A stretch of 64,000 nucleotides of DNA, taken from contig JAFTTI010000009.1 of assembly GCA_017466865.1 (NCBI GenBank), positions 22,617-86,616 of the forward strand. Reading direction: 5' to 3'. The translations under genes and the position numbers were made by a program. This document shows, piece by piece, positions 51,200 through 59,514 of the stretch. The notes under the pieces were generated by a model. It saw only the letters and a program-made list of their open reading frames with translations, made no database searches and was not told the origin of the DNA. Origin of the DNA: Oscillospiraceae bacterium. Its GTDB lineage: Bacteria > Bacillota > Clostridia > Oscillospirales > Ruminococcaceae. The stretch's first letter is position 1, and each line of letters begins with the position of its first letter.

Positions 51200-52117
51200 A
51201 TGAAATACATTGTTTTTGACCTTGAATGGAATATGCCTTTTTCTGCTCAAAATATGGTTAAAGAGCCATCTATGCTGAGAGGAGAAATTTTTGAAATAGG
51301 TGCTGTCAAACTTGATGAGGATTTCAAAATCGAAGACAAATTCAAGGCTAATATAAAACCGACATATTACAAGAAAATGCACTATGCCGTTGCGAAACTG
51401 ACGAAAATCAAAACCTCCGAACTAAATTCGTATCCAAAAACATTCAGACAGGTTTTTCTGGATTTCAAAAAATGGTGTGGAGAAGATTTTTCTTTTATAA
51501 CCTGGGGAAATGATGATATACTCGTTCTTGAAGAAAATATAGTTATCCACGGATTTGACAAAGACTTCATACCTGAATGTTATGACCTTCAACTTATTTT
51601 TGATAACCAGATTACCAAAGAAAACAGACAGCATTCTTTATCAAGTGTTATAAAGCTTTTAGGAGAACCTGAATTTGACGCTCACGATGCATTGAATGAT
51701 GCTATAAGTACCGCTTTTGTCTGTCACCATCTTGATATGAAAAATGGAATTTCAACATATTCTGAACTCATAGCCAAAAAAGAAGAAAAACAGAAAGCTA
51801 AAAATGAATTCACAAAGAAAAGTTATAAAAGCGCTTATTTTCTTCTTAAAGCAAAAGAAATCCGTAATTTCATCTGTGAAAACTGCAAAAAGCAACTGAG
51901 TTGCGGTAAATTTATTTCAAAATCAAGAAGTCAGAAACTATGCATTGTTGAATGTTCCTGCGGAAAGAAATATTTTGTAAGGGTAAGGATAAAAAGAAAC
52001 GAAGACAAAACCTTACGCGGAAACAGAATGGTTTATGACCTCAACGAAACAAATCTCCAGTGTTACAACAATGCACTTGAAAAATCAAAGGCAGAATCTT
52101 CTCATGTTACCGTTTAA
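51200..52117 (+). CDS. DEDD-type 3'-5' exonuclease with C-terminal Cys-rich domain
   Basis: A 305-residue protein. Residues 1 to about 185 form a DnaQ/KapD-like exonuclease: FDLEWN supplies the first Asp and Glu, the middle Asp is in ITWGNDD, and the last pair is in HDALNDA. A basic linker (KKEEKQKAKNEFTKK) leads to a C-terminal domain with CENCKKQLSCG and IVECSCGKKY, six Cys suggesting a zinc ribbon, then an Arg/Lys-rich tail. RNA or DNA targeting by the tail is likely, but the substrate is unknown. Confidence 0.87.
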   Translation: MKYIVFDLEWNMPFSAQNMVKEPSMLRGEIFEIGAVKLDEDFKIEDKFKANIKPTYYKKMHYAVAKLTKIKTSELNSYPKTFRQVFLDFKKWCGEDFSFITWGNDDILVLEENIVIHGFDKDFIPECYDLQLIFDNQITKENRQHSLSSVIKLLGEPEFDAHDALNDAISTAFVCHHLDMKNGISTYSELIAKKEEKQKAKNEFTKKSYKSAYFLLKAKEIRNFICENCKKQLSCGKFISKSRSQKLCIVECSCGKKYFVRVRIKRNEDKTLRGNRMVYDLNETNLQCYNNALEKSKAESSHVTV

Positions 52118-52124
52118 AACACAA

Positions 52125-52152
52125 ATGCCGTGAAGAATAATCTTCACGGCAT
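52125..52152. terminator. Bidirectional terminator between exonuclease and ddh genes
   Basis: Perfect 12-base arms ATGCCGTGAAGA / TCTTCACGGCAT with a 4-base loop and ATTTTTTAT after it. Confidence 0.88.
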
Positions 52153-52157
52153 ATTTT

Positions 52158-53141
52158 TTATAAAAGATTCTTCCTGAGCTCTTCTGCACTCTTTGAAGAA
52201 AGATAAGCAGGAGGAACATCAAATATAGTCTTGCAGCCTGTATCTCCTTCAGCATTCATTCTTGCTACAGCTCTTGCGTAGCAGACTATAACACTTGCGG
52301 TAAATTCAGGGTTTGAATCAAGCTGTAATCTATATTCAATAAGATGAGAATGTTCTTTTTCAACACCTGTCTTACCTGTTCTGATAACGAATCCTCCATG
52401 TGGCATTCCGCTATGATCTCTTAAAAGTTCTTCTTCTGAAATGAAGTTTACTGTTGTATCATAATCAGCGAAATAATTAGGCATTGTCTTGATTTCGTTT
52501 TCGATAGCAGCCTTATCGGCACCTTCTTCTGCAACAACATAGCAGAGTCTTGTATGCTTTTCACGGGTTGTAAGTTCGGGATTTTCACAGTTTCTTACTT
52601 TTTCAAGTGCTTCTGTAACAGGAACTGTATACTGCTTTGCATTCTTGACTCCCTTGATTCTTCTGATAGCATCAGAATGCCCCTGAGAAACACCTTTTCC
52701 CCAGAAAGTATAATCTTTTCCGTCAGGAAGAATAACATTTCCTAAAAGACGATTGAGTGAGAACATACCTGGATCCCAACCTATTGAGATAAACGCTGTC
52801 TTTCCGCCCTTTTTAGCAGCCGCATCAACATTTTCAAAGTGTTCGGGAATTTTTGCGTGAGTATCAAAACTATCAACGACATTGAAAAGTTCCGCAAACT
52901 GGGGTGTCTGCTGAGGAAGGTCGGTAGCGCTTCCTCCACACATAATCATAACATCTATATCGTTTGTCATATTTTTAGCATCGTCAACATTGTAAACCTT
53001 TGCAGTTTTTGAAAGAATGCTTACTGTTTCGGGATTTCTTCTTGTGAAAACAGCGACAACTTCCATATCAGGATTGTTCATTACCGCACATTCAACTGCT
53101 CTTCCGAGGTTTCCGTATCCCATTATTCCGAGTCTGATCAT
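52158..53141 (-). CDS. ddh: meso-Diaminopimelate dehydrogenase
   Basis: An NADPH-dependent enzyme that makes meso-diaminopimelate in one step for lysine and peptidoglycan. The dinucleotide loop is MGYGNLGRAVE at residues 8-18. MCGGSATDLPQQTPQF, SFDTHAKIPEH and SIGWDPGMFSLNR are diagnostic for the family. The length of 327 residues is standard. It is monocistronic, with a near-perfect promoter. Confidence 0.95.
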   Translation of the reverse strand: MIRLGIMGYGNLGRAVECAVMNNPDMEVVAVFTRRNPETVSILSKTAKVYNVDDAKNMTNDIDVMIMCGGSATDLPQQTPQFAELFNVVDSFDTHAKIPEHFENVDAAAKKGGKTAFISIGWDPGMFSLNRLLGNVILPDGKDYTFWGKGVSQGHSDAIRRIKGVKNAKQYTVPVTEALEKVRNCENPELTTREKHTRLCYVVAEEGADKAAIENEIKTMPNYFADYDTTVNFISEEELLRDHSGMPHGGFVIRTGKTGVEKEHSHLIEYRLQLDSNPEFTASVIVCYARAVARMNAEGDTGCKTIFDVPPAYLSSKSAEELRKNLL

Positions 53142-53182
53142 ATATCTTCATTCTCCTTTAACAAAAATTATATTACTATAAA

Positions 53183-53211
53183 ATTATATCACAAATGAAA
53201 GTTAATGTCAA
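53183..53211 (-). promoter_or_regulatory. Promoter of ddh
   Basis: Minus strand TTGACA (53211-53206), 17-base spacer, TATAAT (53188-53183) with a TGTGA extension: full consensus at every element. Confidence 0.85.
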
Positions 53212-53234
53212 TATTCTTGCAAATAAAATACACA

Positions 53235-53264
53235 GAGGAATTTGCAAAAATTCTGCAAATTCCC
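53235..53264 (-). terminator. Terminator of htpG
   Basis: 12-base arms around GGAATTTGCA / TGCAAATTCC (one G·U) with a 7-base loop, followed by TGTGTATTTTATTT on the minus strand. Confidence 0.75.
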
Positions 53265-53278
53265 CTATTCTATGTTAT

Positions 53279-55177
53279 TTATTTATTACTTTCAACCATA
53301 AGTTGACAAATCTGTTTTGAAAGTTCGACAGGATTTTCAACCGAAATTCCTTCAATAAGAAGTGCTTGTGTATGAAGAAGTTTTGTATATTCCACAAGTT
53401 TATCCTTGTCTGTTTCATACAATTTCTGAAGAACAGGAAGTATATCGTGTTCGGGATTGATTTCAAGAACTTTTTCTGCCTTAACCTTATTTCCTGTAGG
53501 GCTTGGCATTCTGTTCATAATCTTTTCCATTTCAACAGTAAGAGAACCCGCTGATGTTATACATACAGGATGTGTTTTAAGACGCTGTGAAAGGCGCACT
53601 TCCTTTATGCTGTCAGAAATCTGTTCCTGCATGAATGTGAAGAGTTCCTTATATTCTTCTGATTTCTTCTGAAGTTCTTCCTTTTCGCCTTCTGTTTCGA
53701 GATCAAGATTTCCTGATGCTACCGAAACAAAATCTTTGCCTTCATAAGTTGCGAGAATCTGGATTGCAAATTCATCAACACTATCAAGGAAATAAAGAAT
53801 TTCATATCCCTTATCAGCAAGAAGTTCTGCCTGAGGAAGAAGTTTTATTCTTTCAATGCTGTCGCCTGTTGCAAAATAGATATGTTTCTGTTCTTCCTTC
53901 ATTCTTGAAACATATTCAGAAAGTGTTGTCATGCCATCGCCTGAGAATGACGAACGGAACATAATAAGGTCTTTGAGTTCTTCTTTATGAACACCAAACT
54001 CGCTGTAAACGCCGAATTTAAGTTGAAGTCCGAAATTGCTGAAGAATTTTTCATACTTTTCACGTTCATTCTTGAGCATTTTAGTAAGTTCGTTCTTTAT
54101 TGTTATTTCAAGACTCTTTTCTATGAGTTTAAGTTGTCTGTCGTGCTGAAGCATTTCTCTGGAAATATTGAGACTTAAATCTTCGGAATCAACAAGACCC
54201 TTTACAAAACTGAAATGATCCGGAATGAGATCAGCACATCTTTCCATAATAAGAACGCCGTTTGAATAAAGTTGAAGCCCCTTTTCAAATTCCTTTGTAT
54301 AGTAATCATAGGGTGCCATAGAAGGAATGAAGAGAAGTGCATCATAAGAAGCAGCACCTTCATTCTTGATATGCATTGATTTTATAGGTGCCTGATAGTC
54401 ATAATACTTGTCGAGATAGAAATTTGTATAATCATCTTCAGTAAGTTCATTCTTATTCTTGCGCCAAAGAGGAACCATACTGTTAAGAGTCTGATTTTCA
54501 ATATGTGTTTCGTATTCGTCATCAGTTCCGTCTTTAAGATGCTGATGTGCAACATCCATCTTGATAGGATAACGGATATAATCAGAATACTTCTTTACAA
54601 GACTCTGGATTTTTGACTGCTGAAGATAATCGCTGTATTTTTCATCCTCTAAATCTTCTTTGAGATAAAGAACTATATCAGAACCATTTGTTTCTTTTTC
54701 GGCAGGAACAACTTCGTATCCGTCAGCACCCTTTGAAGACCACATATAAGCCTCATCAGAGCCATAAGCCTTCGATGTTACAGTAACTTTATTAGCAACC
54801 ATAAATGCCGAATAGAAACCTACACCAAACTGTCCGATGATATTAACATCATCGCCCGTTTCGTTTTCTTTCTTGAATGCAAGAGAACCACTCTTTGCGA
54901 TAGTTCCGAGGTTATTTTCAAGTTCTTCTTTGGTCATACCTATTCCGTTATCGGATAATGTAATAGTTCTTGCCGCTTTATCAAGTTTGATATTTATAGC
55001 AAAATCATCTCTGTTAAGTGCGTTTCCTGAAGAAAGCGAATTGAAATACATTTTGTCAATCGCATCGCTCGCGTTTGAAATAAGTTCACGAAGGAAAATT
55101 TCCTTGTGAGTATAGATAGAGTTAATCATCATTTCAAGAAGTCTTTTAGACTCCGCTTTAAACTGTCTTTTTCCCAT
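53279..55177 (-). CDS. htpG: Hsp90-family chaperone HtpG
   Basis: A 632-residue ATP-dependent chaperone. The N-terminal ATPase motifs are ELISNASDAIDK near residue 37, LSDNGIGMT near 83, and GQFGVGFYSAFMVA near 119. The middle domain has the arginine-containing NISREMLQHDRQL near 340, and a C-terminal dimerisation domain follows. AAAAGGAAG precedes ATG 55177. A perfect CIRCE element directly upstream places it under HrcA control. Confidence 0.96.
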   Translation of the reverse strand: MGKRQFKAESKRLLEMMINSIYTHKEIFLRELISNASDAIDKMYFNSLSSGNALNRDDFAINIKLDKAARTITLSDNGIGMTKEELENNLGTIAKSGSLAFKKENETGDDVNIIGQFGVGFYSAFMVANKVTVTSKAYGSDEAYMWSSKGADGYEVVPAEKETNGSDIVLYLKEDLEDEKYSDYLQQSKIQSLVKKYSDYIRYPIKMDVAHQHLKDGTDDEYETHIENQTLNSMVPLWRKNKNELTEDDYTNFYLDKYYDYQAPIKSMHIKNEGAASYDALLFIPSMAPYDYYTKEFEKGLQLYSNGVLIMERCADLIPDHFSFVKGLVDSEDLSLNISREMLQHDRQLKLIEKSLEITIKNELTKMLKNEREKYEKFFSNFGLQLKFGVYSEFGVHKEELKDLIMFRSSFSGDGMTTLSEYVSRMKEEQKHIYFATGDSIERIKLLPQAELLADKGYEILYFLDSVDEFAIQILATYEGKDFVSVASGNLDLETEGEKEELQKKSEEYKELFTFMQEQISDSIKEVRLSQRLKTHPVCITSAGSLTVEMEKIMNRMPSPTGNKVKAEKVLEINPEHDILPVLQKLYETDKDKLVEYTKLLHTQALLIEGISVENPVELSKQICQLMVESNK

Positions 55178-55199
55178 AATAATCTTCCTTTTCTTTCTT

Positions 55200-55226
55200 T
55201 TAGCACTCTACAAGATAGAGTGCTAA
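55200..55226 (-). promoter_or_regulatory. CIRCE operator (HrcA binding site)
   Basis: TTAGCACTC-N9-GAGTGCTAA, matching the CIRCE consensus at all 18 positions. The arms extend to 13 bases each (55198-55228). It lies at the expected start point of the htpG promoter, 23 bases before the ATG. Confidence 0.95.
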
Positions 55227-55230
55227 AACC

Positions 55231-55258
55231 AGTATAACATCACACGAATAAAAATCAA
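55231..55258 (-). promoter_or_regulatory. Promoter of htpG
   Basis: Minus strand TTGATT (55258-55253), 16-base spacer, TATACT (55236-55231) with TGT before it. CIRCE begins four bases downstream. Confidence 0.75.
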
Positions 55259-55281
55259 GCGATTTAATAAAAAATCTACAT

Positions 55282-58200
55282 TTATTTTAAATCCTGTTCA
55301 CATTCTGCGTTTTTCATAATAGTAATAACTTCTTCCATAAGGTCGATAGGTTTTATATCATTTATGATTTTTACGCTTATATAAGAATTCTTTTCCCTGC
55401 CGTTGAAAAGTACTCTTTTCTTATACCTTGAAAGAAGTGCTTTAAGTTGTGCTTCTTCGGCATAAGTGAGATAAAAGAGAATATTATCTCCTCTCTGGAC
55501 AATTTCTGTAATGGTAAGCGAAATAGCTTTATTTCTCAGTAATGCAATACGAATAAGCCCCATTATAGCCTTAGGTGGTTTTCCGTAGCGGTCGGTAAAT
55601 TCTTCTACAAGTTCATTTGCGTCTGTTTCATTCGAAACCGCAGCGATCTTACGATAAGCATCAAGACGCGCAGATGTGTTTTCTATATACCTTTCGGGAA
55701 TATGCGCTTCAATCTGGATATCAACACGGCATTCCTTTGTATCTTTCGGAGGGGATTCTCCTTTTTGTTCGGCAATAGCCTCTGAAAGAAGTTTAAGATA
55801 CATATCATATCCGACCGCTTCCATATGGCCATGTTGCTTTCCGCCCAAAATAGAACCCGCTCCTCTGATTTCAAGGTCACGGAGTGCTATTCTGAACCCG
55901 CTTCCAAATTGTGTAAACTCTCTTATAGCGTTAAGTCGTTTAGCAGCAATTTCTGTAAGAACCTTACCTCTTGTAAACATAAAATAAGCAAACGCTCTTC
56001 TGTTTGAACGCCCTACTCGTCCTCGAAGCTGATAAAGCTGTGAAAGTCCCATTCTGTCGGCATCTTCTATGATAAGAGTATTACAGTTAGGAACATCAAC
56101 ACCTGTTTCAATAAGAGTTGTGCATACCAGAATATCTATTTCGTGTTCTACAAGACTACGCCATACATCAGAAAGTTCTTCTTCACCTATCTTGCCATGT
56201 GCTATGCCTATTCTCACATCAGGTAGAAATTCTTTTATCTTAGCAGCGCAAAGTTCTATGGTATCTATTCTATTGTGAATATAGTAAACCTGACCGCCTC
56301 TGCGGAGTTCCTTTGAAATAGCCTGAATAATAATTCCCATATCCTGTTCTACGACATAAGTCTGAACGGGATACCTGTCCTGAGGGGCTTCTTCTATGAC
56401 AGACATATCTCTTATACCACTCATAGCCATATTGAGTGTTCTGGGAATAGGTGTTGCCGAAAGAGTAAGAACATCTACCCCTGCAAACATTTCTTTGAAC
56501 TTTTCCTTATGTGCTACACCGAATCGTTGTTCTTCGTCTATGACAACAAGTCCAAGATCCTTGAACTTTACATCCTTCTGAACGAGACGATGCGTTCCTA
56601 TAATAAGGTCTATCTCTCCCTTTTCGAGTTTTTTTAGAATTTCTTTCTGTTGTTTCGGAGTTCTGAATCTCGAAAGAAGTTCTATATTTATCGGAAAATG
56701 CTCAAAGCGTTTAAGTGCTGTCTGATAGTGCTGCCAGGCAAGAACCGTTGTAGGAACAAGGATTGCACATTGTTTTCCGTCTTCAACACATTTGAACACT
56801 CCGCGGAATGCAACTTCTGTCTTCCCGAACCCTACATCTCCACAAAGAAGTCTGTCCATAGGGACATCTTTTTGCATATCCTTTTTAATTTCATCGATAG
56901 ATTGAAGTTGATCATCTGTTTCGTCGTATTCAAAACGTTCATCGAAATCTCTCTGCATATCATCATCTTCAGGGAAAGCATACCCCTTTGTTGCAGCGCG
57001 TTTTGCATATAGAGCAATAAGTTCATCAGCCATATCCTTGACAGCAGATTTTACTCTTGACCTTGTTTTCTGCCATTCGGGTGATGAAAGTTTGTTGAGT
57101 TTAACGCTTGTATCATCTCGTGGACCTATATATCTTGAAATAAGGTCCATCTGTGTTACAGGAACATAAAGAACATCTGTTCCTGCATACTTGATTTTGA
57201 TATAATCCTTTTCAACCCCGCTGACATCAAGTTTTACAATTCCATCAAAAGAGCCTATTCCATACATATTATGAACAACGAGATCACCCTTTGAAACATC
57301 TGAAAGAGATTTTATTTCTTCACCCTTCTTACGCTTTTTAAGTTTTCTGCGTGATGGAGAAAGTTGTGTCTGCGTTATGAGTGCTTGTTTTATATCAGGA
57401 TATTCATATCCGCCTGATGTGCTGCCAGGCATAAGCATTACTCTTCCTGGTATAAGCACAGACTTTTCCGTTGCTATATCACAAGGGATATTTTCATCAA
57501 GAAGGTCGTTCTGAAGTATCTTTATCGTCTTTTCATTACCTGCAAGAAGTATCACAGAATATCCTCTCTTACAGTATGAAGAAAGGTCTTCTGTAAGTTG
57601 ACGGAGTTCTCCTCCCCATCCTGAATTCTGAAAAGCGGTTACATTTATAATTTTCCTATAATGAACATCAATAGATGAACGAGCAAAAGTATCCAAAAAT
57701 ACCGACTTTTTATTATCCAGACAATGAGTAAATTCAGATACGCTGAGCATATATCCTTCAAGTCCTTTACAAAGTTCGTATCTTTCGAGAAGGATTTTTA
57801 TATCCTCATTATACTGTGATACAATTCCCTTTGCTCTTTCGGTAATATTCTTTATTTCGCTTATACACACAATTCCGTTTATATAATCGAATATTGTTGC
57901 GGGAGTATCGGATATAACAAGGTATTTATCCCTTGAATTTAAAGTCACACCATTTCGGAGTTTATCAATATCTTCTGAAAATTTAGCCTTTATATCTTCT
58001 GCGTGTTTTCCTTTCAAACTATTTGAAAATTCTTCAATCTTTGAAATAAGTGTTTCTGTATCACACACAACTTCAATAGCAGGAGAAACAGAAATTTCGG
58101 GAATCTTTTCGTTTCGTCTTTGTGATTCAATATCGAAATATGAAATGCTGTCTATTGTATCTCCCCAGAATTCAATTCTTACAGGCATAGATGACTGAAC

Positions 58201-58749
58201 AGGAAAGATATCAACAATAGAACCTCTTGCCGAAAACTGCGCTGCACCCTCAACCTTTTCATCGGCACGGGAATATCCTATTGAAACGAGTTTTGAAAGA
58301 AGTTCCTTGATTTCAATATCATCGCCCTGTTTTAAAGTTATGATGCTTTCGTTAAGACGTTCTTTTGAAATTGTTTTCTGAAGAGCAGCCTCTATACTTG
58401 CAGCAACAATTCTGCAATTACCTGATAAAAGTCTTGAAAGAACATCGAGTCTTCTATGTTCATATTCATAGGATGCACCTTCTATATCTGTAAAGACATA
58501 ATCCTTTGCAGGATAGACAAGGCATATATTATCCCCTGCCATCTGATTTATGTCATCTGCAAAACGGGACGCTGTTGCCTCGTCTTCAGTTATTATAATC
58601 ATCTGTTCTTCGGCAAGAGAAAAAGCAATCTGTGCTTTATGAACAGCCGAAACGCCCGTAACGAGAACAGGCAGGGTGTTTTCATCACAGGCTGTTTTAA
58701 GTTCCCGAAACTGCGGGAGACTTTCTATTGCACTTTTAAATAGATTCAT
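55282..58749 (-). CDS. mfd: Transcription-repair coupling factor
   Basis: An 1155-residue DNA translocase that removes stalled RNA polymerase and recruits UvrA. In order: a UvrB-like N-terminal module (EHRRLDVLSRLL), the RNA-polymerase-interacting domain around residues 480-540 (KGDLVVHNMYGIGSFDGI), then the RecG-like helicase with Walker A GDVGFGKTEVAF near 640, DEEQRFGV near 740, and SATPIPRTLNMA. The helicase C-terminal motif QLRGRVGRS and a TRCF domain complete it. Length is normal. It lies nine bases behind pth. Confidence 0.97.
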   Translation of the reverse strand: MNLFKSAIESLPQFRELKTACDENTLPVLVTGVSAVHKAQIAFSLAEEQMIIITEDEATASRFADDINQMAGDNICLVYPAKDYVFTDIEGASYEYEHRRLDVLSRLLSGNCRIVAASIEAALQKTISKERLNESIITLKQGDDIEIKELLSKLVSIGYSRADEKVEGAAQFSARGSIVDIFPVQSSMPVRIEFWGDTIDSISYFDIESQRRNEKIPEISVSPAIEVVCDTETLISKIEEFSNSLKGKHAEDIKAKFSEDIDKLRNGVTLNSRDKYLVISDTPATIFDYINGIVCISEIKNITERAKGIVSQYNEDIKILLERYELCKGLEGYMLSVSEFTHCLDNKKSVFLDTFARSSIDVHYRKIINVTAFQNSGWGGELRQLTEDLSSYCKRGYSVILLAGNEKTIKILQNDLLDENIPCDIATEKSVLIPGRVMLMPGSTSGGYEYPDIKQALITQTQLSPSRRKLKKRKKGEEIKSLSDVSKGDLVVHNMYGIGSFDGIVKLDVSGVEKDYIKIKYAGTDVLYVPVTQMDLISRYIGPRDDTSVKLNKLSSPEWQKTRSRVKSAVKDMADELIALYAKRAATKGYAFPEDDDMQRDFDERFEYDETDDQLQSIDEIKKDMQKDVPMDRLLCGDVGFGKTEVAFRGVFKCVEDGKQCAILVPTTVLAWQHYQTALKRFEHFPINIELLSRFRTPKQQKEILKKLEKGEIDLIIGTHRLVQKDVKFKDLGLVVIDEEQRFGVAHKEKFKEMFAGVDVLTLSATPIPRTLNMAMSGIRDMSVIEEAPQDRYPVQTYVVEQDMGIIIQAISKELRRGGQVYYIHNRIDTIELCAAKIKEFLPDVRIGIAHGKIGEEELSDVWRSLVEHEIDILVCTTLIETGVDVPNCNTLIIEDADRMGLSQLYQLRGRVGRSNRRAFAYFMFTRGKVLTEIAAKRLNAIREFTQFGSGFRIALRDLEIRGAGSILGGKQHGHMEAVGYDMYLKLLSEAIAEQKGESPPKDTKECRVDIQIEAHIPERYIENTSARLDAYRKIAAVSNETDANELVEEFTDRYGKPPKAIMGLIRIALLRNKAISLTITEIVQRGDNILFYLTYAEEAQLKALLSRYKKRVLFNGREKNSYISVKIINDIKPIDLMEEVITIMKNAECEQDLK

Positions 58750-58758
58750 ATTTTACCT

Positions 58759-59385
58759 CTAATTATATTTATTCATCGCTTCATCAATCTTTTCGGAAAC
58801 AATGAGTTCGACACACGAAACTGCGTTATCAAGAGCGGGAGAAAGGTCTTCATATTCCTCCTTCTTGAAACGCGAAAGAACCCAGTCGGCAAGATCCATA
58901 GCAGGATTTGGCTTTTCACCCACTCCGATTTTAACTCTTGGAAAATCATCCTTACCTGTAAGATATATGATATTCTTTATTCCGTTATGACCGCCATCGC
59001 TTCCCTTTCTTCTTACACGGAGTTTAGAAATCGGGAGTGAAATATCATCATAAAGAACTATCACTTTTTCTGAAGGGATTTTATAGAATTCCATAGCCTC
59101 AACAACCGCCTGACCGCTTAAATTCATAAATGTTGTCGGCTTTATGACAAGGCATCTCTTTCCTGAAAGCATAACCTCTCCGCAAAGAGATTTGAATTTT
59201 ATCTTCTTGATATCAAATTTATGCTTTGATGCAAGTCTGTCAACAGCCATAAAGCCTGCATTATGACGCGTTCCTTCATACTGCGTTCCGACATTGCCGA
59301 GACCGACTATAAGATACTCGACATTTCCCGTAGGTGTGGGATTATTATTTTCTATTTTTTTGAAAAGATCAAAAATATCACTCAT
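58759..59385 (-). CDS. pth: Peptidyl-tRNA hydrolase
   Basis: It frees tRNA from peptidyl-tRNA dropped by ribosomes. Motifs: VGLGNVGTQYEGTRHNAGF, with the catalytic His near residue 41, then KPTTFMNLSGQAV and GSDGGHNGIKN. At 208 residues it has an N-terminal extension of about 20 (MSDIFDLFKKIENNN) compared with the usual length of about 185-190. AAGGAG supports the long start. It is co-transcribed with mfd, as in many Gram-positives. Confidence 0.95.
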   Translation of the reverse strand: MSDIFDLFKKIENNNPTPTGNVEYLIVGLGNVGTQYEGTRHNAGFMAVDRLASKHKFDIKKIKFKSLCGEVMLSGKRCLVIKPTTFMNLSGQAVVEAMEFYKIPSEKVIVLYDDISLPISKLRVRRKGSDGGHNGIKNIIYLTGKDDFPRVKIGVGEKPNPAMDLADWVLSRFKKEEYEDLSPALDNAVSCVELIVSEKIDEAMNKYN

Positions 59386-59415
59386 TTTAATTCTCCTTTA
59401 TGAATAAAGCACTTT

Positions 59416-59441
59416 AACCCCATACCTTGACGGAATGGGGG
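59416..59441 (-). other. Hairpin in the pth leader
   Basis: CCCCATTCC / GGTATGGGG with a 5-base loop and one mismatch, GC-rich against an AT-rich background, inside the predicted 80-base leader of pth. Its role is unknown. Confidence 0.45.
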
Positions 59442-59460
59442 TCTTTGTTTTTATAAAATA

Positions 59461-59491
59461 AAACATCTGTGTCATTATAACACAGATGTTT
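59461..59491 (-). terminator. Terminator of glmU, with a promoter -10 in its loop
   Basis: Perfect 12-base arms AAACATCTGTGT and complement with a 7-base loop. On the minus strand the loop reads TATAATG, and TTTTATTTT follows the hairpin. Confidence 0.83.
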
Positions 59492-59502
59492 TTAAATTGC
59501 AA
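59474..59502 (-). promoter_or_regulatory. Promoter of pth-mfd, embedded in the glmU terminator
   Basis: Minus strand TTGCAA (59502-59497), 17-base spacer, TATAAT (59479-59474) with a TGTGT extension that is itself part of the terminator stem. Confidence 0.65.
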
Positions 59503-59514
59503 GGTTGTACTTTA

